In this document: piece by piece, positions 60,050-64,000 of the stretch
Position numbering within the stretch: the first letter of the stretch is position 1
How the letters are laid out: every line of letters starts with the position of its first letter
Assembly: GCF_018310535.1 (NCBI RefSeq)
Contig: NZ_CP074102.1
Coordinates: forward strand, 248,001 to 312,000
Length of the DNA: 64,000 nt
Source: Streptomyces mirabilis
GTDB taxonomy: Bacteria; Actinomycetota; Actinomycetes; Streptomycetales; Streptomycetaceae
Direction of reading: 5' to 3'
Notes under the pieces: generated by a model
The model's input: the letters and a program-made list of their open reading frames with translations, nothing else
What the model was told of the DNA's origin: nothing
The model's database searches: none
Made by a program: the position numbers and the translations under genes

Positions 60050-60595
60050 ATGCACCTGAACTTTCGTACACCAAGTCGGCGATCACGCGCCGCGGCCGGG
60101 CTGGCCGTCGCCACCGCCTGCGCGTTGGGGCTCCTCAGCGCATGCGGCCAGTCGTCGCATTCCTCGTCCACCGGAACCGGCGCCATCACACCCGGAGCAG
60201 GTCAGCACCAGACGGCCGGGATGCCCGGTGCCGCCGGACCGGGGAACACGGCGAGCTCCGCTCCCGGCACCTCGCCGATGCCCAGCATGAGCATGCCCAT
60301 GAGCCCCCCGAGCACGGGCGCGGCTGCCGCGCCGGTGGCCGGGGACGCCGTGACGATCAAGAACTTCACATTCGCCCCGGCCACACTCAAGGTCAAAGTG
60401 GGCACGACGGTGACCTGGACCAATCAGGACACCGACGCCCACACGGTCACCAGCACGGGATCGGGCGGCCCGTTGCATTCGGCAGCCCTGAACACCCACG
60501 CAACCTTCAGCTACACGTTCACCAAGCCCGGCACATATGCCTACCTCTGCACCATCCATCCGTTCATGACAGCCACCGTGGAGGTGACCCGATGA
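60050..60595 (+). CDS. cupredoxin (plastocyanin-like) lipoprotein
   Basis: A 181-residue protein with a lipobox (LLSACG, Cys near residue 32) and a Met/Pro/Ser-rich linker (SPMPSMSMPMSPPS). The cupredoxin domain holds TVTWTNQDTDAHTVTS (first His) and YLCTIHPFMTATVEV, which provide Cys-His-Met copper ligands. It probably carries electrons or binds copper at the cell surface. Its ATG 60050 follows GAACGAACACC. First gene of a four-gene run, overlapping the next gene by ATGA. Confidence 0.9.
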   Translation: MHLNFRTPSRRSRAAAGLAVATACALGLLSACGQSSHSSSTGTGAITPGAGQHQTAGMPGAAGPGNTASSAPGTSPMPSMSMPMSPPSTGAAAAPVAGDAVTIKNFTFAPATLKVKVGTTVTWTNQDTDAHTVTSTGSGGPLHSAALNTHATFSYTFTKPGTYAYLCTIHPFMTATVEVTR

Positions 60596-61593
60596 CCGGC
60601 TACTACGACAGTCACGACAGTGCACCGGCCGGCGATACCGAGCAGCCCGCCGCGGAGCACGGTATGTCCCGGCGCCAGCTCATCCGCCACGCGGGGTGGT
60701 TCGGCGGCGCCGTGGTGCTGACCGTGGCCAGTGGAGAGGTGATCAGCCACATCGCCGACTCCCGGGAGACCAACTCCATGGCCGCCGCCGGCGCCACCGC
60801 GGCGGCGAACGGCTCGCTGCGGTTCGTACAGGTCTCCGACAGCCATATCGGGTTCCAGGGCCCGGCGAACACGGACGTGGTCGGCTCATTCACCGAAGCG
60901 ATCAACCAGGTCAACTCGCTCGGATTCAGACCCGACTTCGTCATGCACAGCGGCGACCTGACCCACCTGTCCACGGCCGGCCAGTTCGACCAGGTCAAGC
61001 AGATGCTGACCGGTATGCAGACAGACCGTGTCTTCACCGTACCGGGCGAGCACGACTCCATCGGCGATGCAGGCCGCGCCTACCGGAAGACCTTCGGCAT
61101 GGGCACGCTCGGCGATGGCTGGTACAGCTTCGACACCCACGGCGTGCACTTCATCGCCCTGGTCAACACCCTGAGCCTGGAGAAGCTCGGCCATCTCGGC
61201 AACGACCAGATCGACTTCGTCCGCAAGGACATCGCCGGACTGTCGTCGGACACCCCCATCGTGGTCTTCAGCCACATCCCGCTGTTCGCCATGTACCCGA
61301 AGTGGGGCTGGAGCACCGATGACGCCCTCAAGGTCATCGCCCTCCTGCGCCGCTTCTCCTCCGTCACCTGTCTCAACGGGCACGTCCACCAGCTGTTTAC
61401 CAAGACAGACGGCAACATCACCTTCCACTCCGCCACCACCACCGCCTACCCCCTGCCCAAACCGGGCCGTGGCCCCGCCCCCACTCCGCAGGTCGTCCCC
61501 GCCCGGCAGCTCAAGGACGCACTCGGCATCCGCACCGTCGGCTACCGCCAAGGCGACCGCGAACTGGCCATCAAGGATCAGAGGCTGGCATGA
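60592..61593 (+). CDS. Tat-exported calcineurin-type metallophosphoesterase
   Basis: A 333-residue protein with a twin-arginine signal (MSRRQLIRHAGWFGGAVVLT, residues 25-44). Metallophosphoesterase motifs: RFVQVSDSHIGF (D-x-H), FVMHSGDLTHL (GD), TVPGEHDS (GE/NH variant), VVFSHIPLF (H) and CLNGHVHQL (GHxH). The motif GNHD is GEHD here, an Asn to Glu change in the active site. The substrate is not known. Coupled to the cupredoxin gene by ATGA. Confidence 0.87.
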   Translation: MTGYYDSHDSAPAGDTEQPAAEHGMSRRQLIRHAGWFGGAVVLTVASGEVISHIADSRETNSMAAAGATAAANGSLRFVQVSDSHIGFQGPANTDVVGSFTEAINQVNSLGFRPDFVMHSGDLTHLSTAGQFDQVKQMLTGMQTDRVFTVPGEHDSIGDAGRAYRKTFGMGTLGDGWYSFDTHGVHFIALVNTLSLEKLGHLGNDQIDFVRKDIAGLSSDTPIVVFSHIPLFAMYPKWGWSTDDALKVIALLRRFSSVTCLNGHVHQLFTKTDGNITFHSATTTAYPLPKPGRGPAPTPQVVPARQLKDALGIRTVGYRQGDRELAIKDQRLA

Positions 61594-62030
61594 ACACCCA
61601 AAGACTCCTTGCCCCCACCCTGCGATCGGCGAGCGCCGCCGCCCTCGCCGCCGGCGGATACATACACGCCCAGCTCTACGTCGACGGGTACCGCTTCATC
61701 CACATCATCGGTCCGCTGTTCCTGCTCCAGGCCGGCGCCTCCTTCGCCCTCGCCGCCCTGCTGCTGATGGGGACACCACCCCTGCTCCTGAGGGCCGCCG
61801 CAGCCGGTGTCACGCTCGGCGCCCTCGCCGGCTTCGCCGCCTCACGCACCGTGGGCGTCTTCGGATTCACCGAACACGGCCTGCAGCCTGCCCCACAAGC
61901 CCTCCTCAGCCTCCTCGCCGAAACCGGCACGCTGCTGCTCCTCTCGATCTGGCAGGTGACCGTGACAAGACAACACCGCGCTGCCCGAACACCCGTCAGG
62001 ACACCCATCCGGGAGCGGGCCACCAACTGA
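61590..62030 (+). CDS. small integral membrane protein
   Basis: A 146-residue protein with four predicted membrane helices: near residues 10-27 and then LFLLQAGASFALAALLLMGT, LLRAAAAGVTLGALAGFAAS and LLSLLAETGTLLLLSIWQVT. No functional motif is seen. The pattern resembles a small quinone- or copper-associated membrane protein but this is a guess. Start ATG 61590 overlaps the phosphoesterase stop. Confidence 0.8.
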   Translation: MNTQRLLAPTLRSASAAALAAGGYIHAQLYVDGYRFIHIIGPLFLLQAGASFALAALLLMGTPPLLLRAAAAGVTLGALAGFAASRTVGVFGFTEHGLQPAPQALLSLLAETGTLLLLSIWQVTVTRQHRAARTPVRTPIRERATN

Positions 62031-62080
62031 ACCACCACGGCCAAGCCGCTCGGGATGGCCCAGAACCAAGGAGGATCCCC

Positions 62081-62353
62081 ATGCACCTGGAACCGCGCCC
62101 AGGAACCGCCCGGTCGAGCCCGCACCTCCGCGAACTGAAGGATGCCGTGCGCGCCCTGCTAGGACTGGACGACGACACCGCCGTCATAGTCCGCCAACTC
62201 ACCTGCAGCGAACCCGGCTGCCCACCGCTGGAAACCGTCGTCGCCGTGGTGCCGATGGACGGCGAGGTCCACCGCTGGACACTCCACCGCCCCGCCGACC
62301 AGATCACCGAGAACTACCTGAGGGCCGCCCTGCTCCACCACGGACCGAGCTGA
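62081..62353 (+). CDS. small conserved hypothetical, possible metal-related
   Basis: A 90-residue protein behind AAGGAGGATCCCC. It contains VIVRQLTCSEPGCPPLETVV, with a CxxxxC pair, in a short alpha/beta fold, and ends LHRPADQITENYLRAALLHH. Similar small proteins occur next to metal chaperones in actinobacteria, which would fit the cupredoxin operon, but I cannot name a function. Fourth gene of the run. Confidence 0.7.
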   Translation: MHLEPRPGTARSSPHLRELKDAVRALLGLDDDTAVIVRQLTCSEPGCPPLETVVAVVPMDGEVHRWTLHRPADQITENYLRAALLHHGPS

Positions 62354-62527
62354 CCGGAACAACCGAGCGGCTTCCTCGGCCCTGGGACATCGCACCTGAA
62401 CAGCCATTTCCCGGAAGCCCTTCCGCCTGGCAGAAGCCGCCTTGCCGAGAGGCAGCAAGCGTCACGACCCTGAATCCAACCACGGCACGCGGGGCGACGG
62501 CGCCCCGCTCTCAGGGACGGGAACGCC

Positions 62528-63592
62528 ATGCCTCACTTGACCGCCTTCGCCAGGAACCAGTGGTACGTCGCCGCCTACTCGCACGAGGTCGGGCGGGAGT
62601 TGCTCGGGCGGACGATCCTCGGTGAACCGCTCGTCTTCTACCGGACCGAGGACGACGGGACGGCCGTCGCCCTGGCGGACCGTTGTGTGCACCGCCGCTT
62701 CCCGCTCTCGGAGAGCCGGCTCGACGGTGACAGGATCGTGTGCGGGTACCACGGGTTCACGTACGACACGACCGGCAGCTGTGTGTACGTGCCGGGGCAA
62801 AAACGCATACCGCGCACGGCCCGGGTCGCCTCGTACCCCGTCGTCGAGCAGGATTCGTTCGTCTGGGTCTGGTTCGGCGACCCGGCGCTCGCCGACCCGG
62901 GGTCCGTCCCCCGCGCCCGGCACATGGACTCGCCGGACTGGACCACCGTCTGCGGCATGGAGCCCATCGACGCCGACTACGGGCTGCTGGTCGACAATCT
63001 GCTCGACCTCTCGCACGAGACGTATCTGCACGGCGGATACATCGGCACCCCCGAGGTCGCCGAGACGCCGATCACCACCGAGGTCGACGAGGGCGCGGGA
63101 GTCGTACGGGTCAGCAGGCACATGGACGACGCCGAGTGTCCGCCGTTCTACGCCCGTTCGACCGGCATCGAGGGCCGGATCACCCGCTGGCAGGACATCG
63201 AGTACCACGCGCCGTGCCTGTATCTGCTGCACAGCCGGATCGCCCCGGTCGGGGTGCTGCCCGAGGCGGACGGCAGCGACCCGAACGGCTTCCACACCGA
63301 GATCACCTACGCGATCACTCCGTCGAGCGACGGCCATGTCTACGACTTCTGGGCGGTCTCCCGGGACTTCGCGAAGGAGGACGAGGAAGTCACCACGTTC
63401 CTGCGGGACTTCAACCACACCGTGGTGATGCAGGACGTGGACGCGCTCAACCTGCTGCAGAAGACGCTCGGCACCGAGCGGACGGGCTACCAGGAGCTGA
63501 GCATCAACATCGACACCGGCGGTCTCGCGGCCCGCCGCATCCTCGCCCGCCTGGTCGAGGAGGGCGACAAGCCGATGGAGAAGGTCCTGTGA
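62528..63592 (+). CDS. vanA: Rieske oxygenase, likely vanillate O-demethylase oxygenase subunit
   Basis: A 354-residue aromatic ring-hydroxylating oxygenase. The Rieske site is DRCVHRRFP (CxH) and VCGYHGFTYD (CxxH). The mononuclear iron is held by NLLDLSHETYLHGGYIG (D, H, H pattern). Length and N-terminus FARNQWYVAAYSHEVGRELL are those of VanA, which removes the methyl group of vanillate to give protocatechuate, the substrate of the pca operon in this window. A reductase follows. Confidence 0.85.
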   Translation: MPHLTAFARNQWYVAAYSHEVGRELLGRTILGEPLVFYRTEDDGTAVALADRCVHRRFPLSESRLDGDRIVCGYHGFTYDTTGSCVYVPGQKRIPRTARVASYPVVEQDSFVWVWFGDPALADPGSVPRARHMDSPDWTTVCGMEPIDADYGLLVDNLLDLSHETYLHGGYIGTPEVAETPITTEVDEGAGVVRVSRHMDDAECPPFYARSTGIEGRITRWQDIEYHAPCLYLLHSRIAPVGVLPEADGSDPNGFHTEITYAITPSSDGHVYDFWAVSRDFAKEDEEVTTFLRDFNHTVVMQDVDALNLLQKTLGTERTGYQELSINIDTGGLAARRILARLVEEGDKPMEKVL

Positions 63593-63780
63593 CCATGCCT
63601 CCCCGCTTCGCGACCCGCGAGATCTACCGCATCGACTGGATCCCGGGGACCGATGTGCTGCACGGCACCTGTCACTGCGGTGCCGAGCACAGCGCCCAGG
63701 ACCCGATCGAGATGTGGGAGTGGATGCTCGGCCACCCCGAAGGACATCGGCCGCAAGAGTCACGGGGGCTTGGATCATGA
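63589..63780 (+). CDS. small protein between vanA and vanB
   Basis: A 63-residue frame starting at GTG 63589 (GTGA overlap with the vanA stop) or at ATG 63595. It contains TCHCGAEHSAQDPIEMWEWM, with a CxC pair. Its end overlaps the next gene as ATGA. Similar small proteins between vanA and vanB are annotated as hypothetical. The function is unknown; an accessory to the oxygenase is suggested by position only. Confidence 0.65.
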   Translation: MTMPPRFATREIYRIDWIPGTDVLHGTCHCGAEHSAQDPIEMWEWMLGHPEGHRPQESRGLGS

Positions 63781-64000
63781 GCTCCTACGAAGTCGAACTC
63801 GTCGTGGACAGGAGAGAGTTCGTCGCCGATGGCGTGCTCTCCCTCACCCTGCGCCATCCTCTCGGCGAGGAACTCCCCGCCTGGGAGCCCGGCGCCCACA
63901 TCGACGTCGTGCTCGGGGTCGGCCTTGAGCGGCAGTACTCGCTGTGCGGGGATCCCGCGGACGGTCGGGCGTGGCGGATCGCGGTGTTGCGGGATGCGGA
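63777..64000 (+). CDS. vanB: VanB-like oxidoreductase (truncated by window end)
   Basis: Only the first 74 residues are in the window. ELVVDRREFVADGVLSLTLR, then AWEPGAHIDVVLGVGLERQY and SLCGDPADGRAWRIAVLRD match the flavin-binding N-terminal domain of phthalate-dioxygenase-reductase-like proteins, which transfer electrons from NADH through FMN and a 2Fe-2S ferredoxin domain to the oxygenase. The start ATG 63777 overlaps the small protein's stop. Confidence 0.85.
   Translation, partial: MSSYEVELVVDRREFVADGVLSLTLRHPLGEELPAWEPGAHIDVVLGVGLERQYSLCGDPADGRAWRIAVLRDA

Overview
The window is about 70% GC with tightly packed, frequently GTG- or TTG-started genes, ATGA/GTGA start-stop overlaps, an SsgA-family sporulation regulator, a WhiB-like protein, F420-type oxidoreductase genes and the beta-ketoadipate operon with its MarR repressor PcaV. 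This is chromosomal DNA of a Streptomyces species. The order ssgD, wbl gene, LigD-type genes, pcaV-pcaIJFHGBL resembles what I remember of the S. coelicolor SCO67xx region. That comparison is from memory and was not computed.

Layout. Positions 1-8.3 kb hold a lipid or acyl-CoA pair (F420 oxidoreductase, CoA transferase), an enoyl-reductase-like protein, endonuclease V, a BNR-repeat secreted protein, ssgD, a PEP-mutase-family enzyme and a GOLPH3-like protein. Positions 8.3-12.5 kb hold a small IS5-like MITE, an ABC-F protein with a promoter and a long leader, dimethylargininase, and an acyl-ACP desaturase behind three palindromic 15-bp operators. Positions 12.5-18.8 kb form a minus-strand locus of three unusual tRNA-like genes interleaved with a zinc-ribbon SDR protein, a leucine-rich-repeat protein and a 1,122-residue helical-repeat protein. 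I consider this the best candidate for an undescribed system. Positions 18.9-23.4 kb carry a WhiB-like regulator, a VOC protein, TetR and LacI regulators, and the LigD-type polymerase domain.

Positions 23.4-30.2 kb are an accessory island: a phage tape-measure remnant, an IS5/IS427-type insertion sequence with 25-bp inverted repeats, an IS607-type element encoding a serine recombinase and TnpB with a predicted omega RNA, excisionase-like and other mobile-element remnants, and two small exported proteins. The island separates the LigD polymerase domain from an ATP-dependent DNA ligase, two proteins expected to act together in end joining.

Positions 30.2-36.7 kb hold the ligase, a DUF3048 lipoprotein and a MoxR AAA+/VWA operon. 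Positions 36.7-43.9 kb are pcaV and divergent pcaIJFHGBL, which converts protocatechuate to succinyl-CoA and acetyl-CoA. At the right edge a Rieske oxygenase and the start of its reductase resemble VanAB, whose vanillate product is protocatechuate. Positions 43.9-54.2 kb carry an ATPase related to LuxR-type regulators but without the HTH, an MHS-family MFS transporter, anmK, DUF2510 proteins, and a TetR gene facing a PAP2/DMT pair across a striking 16-bp repeat array. Positions 54.2-62.4 kb hold a Tat-exported phospholipase C, a small HATPase operon, and an ECF sigma/anti-sigma pair divergent from a cupredoxin-phosphoesterase-membrane protein operon.
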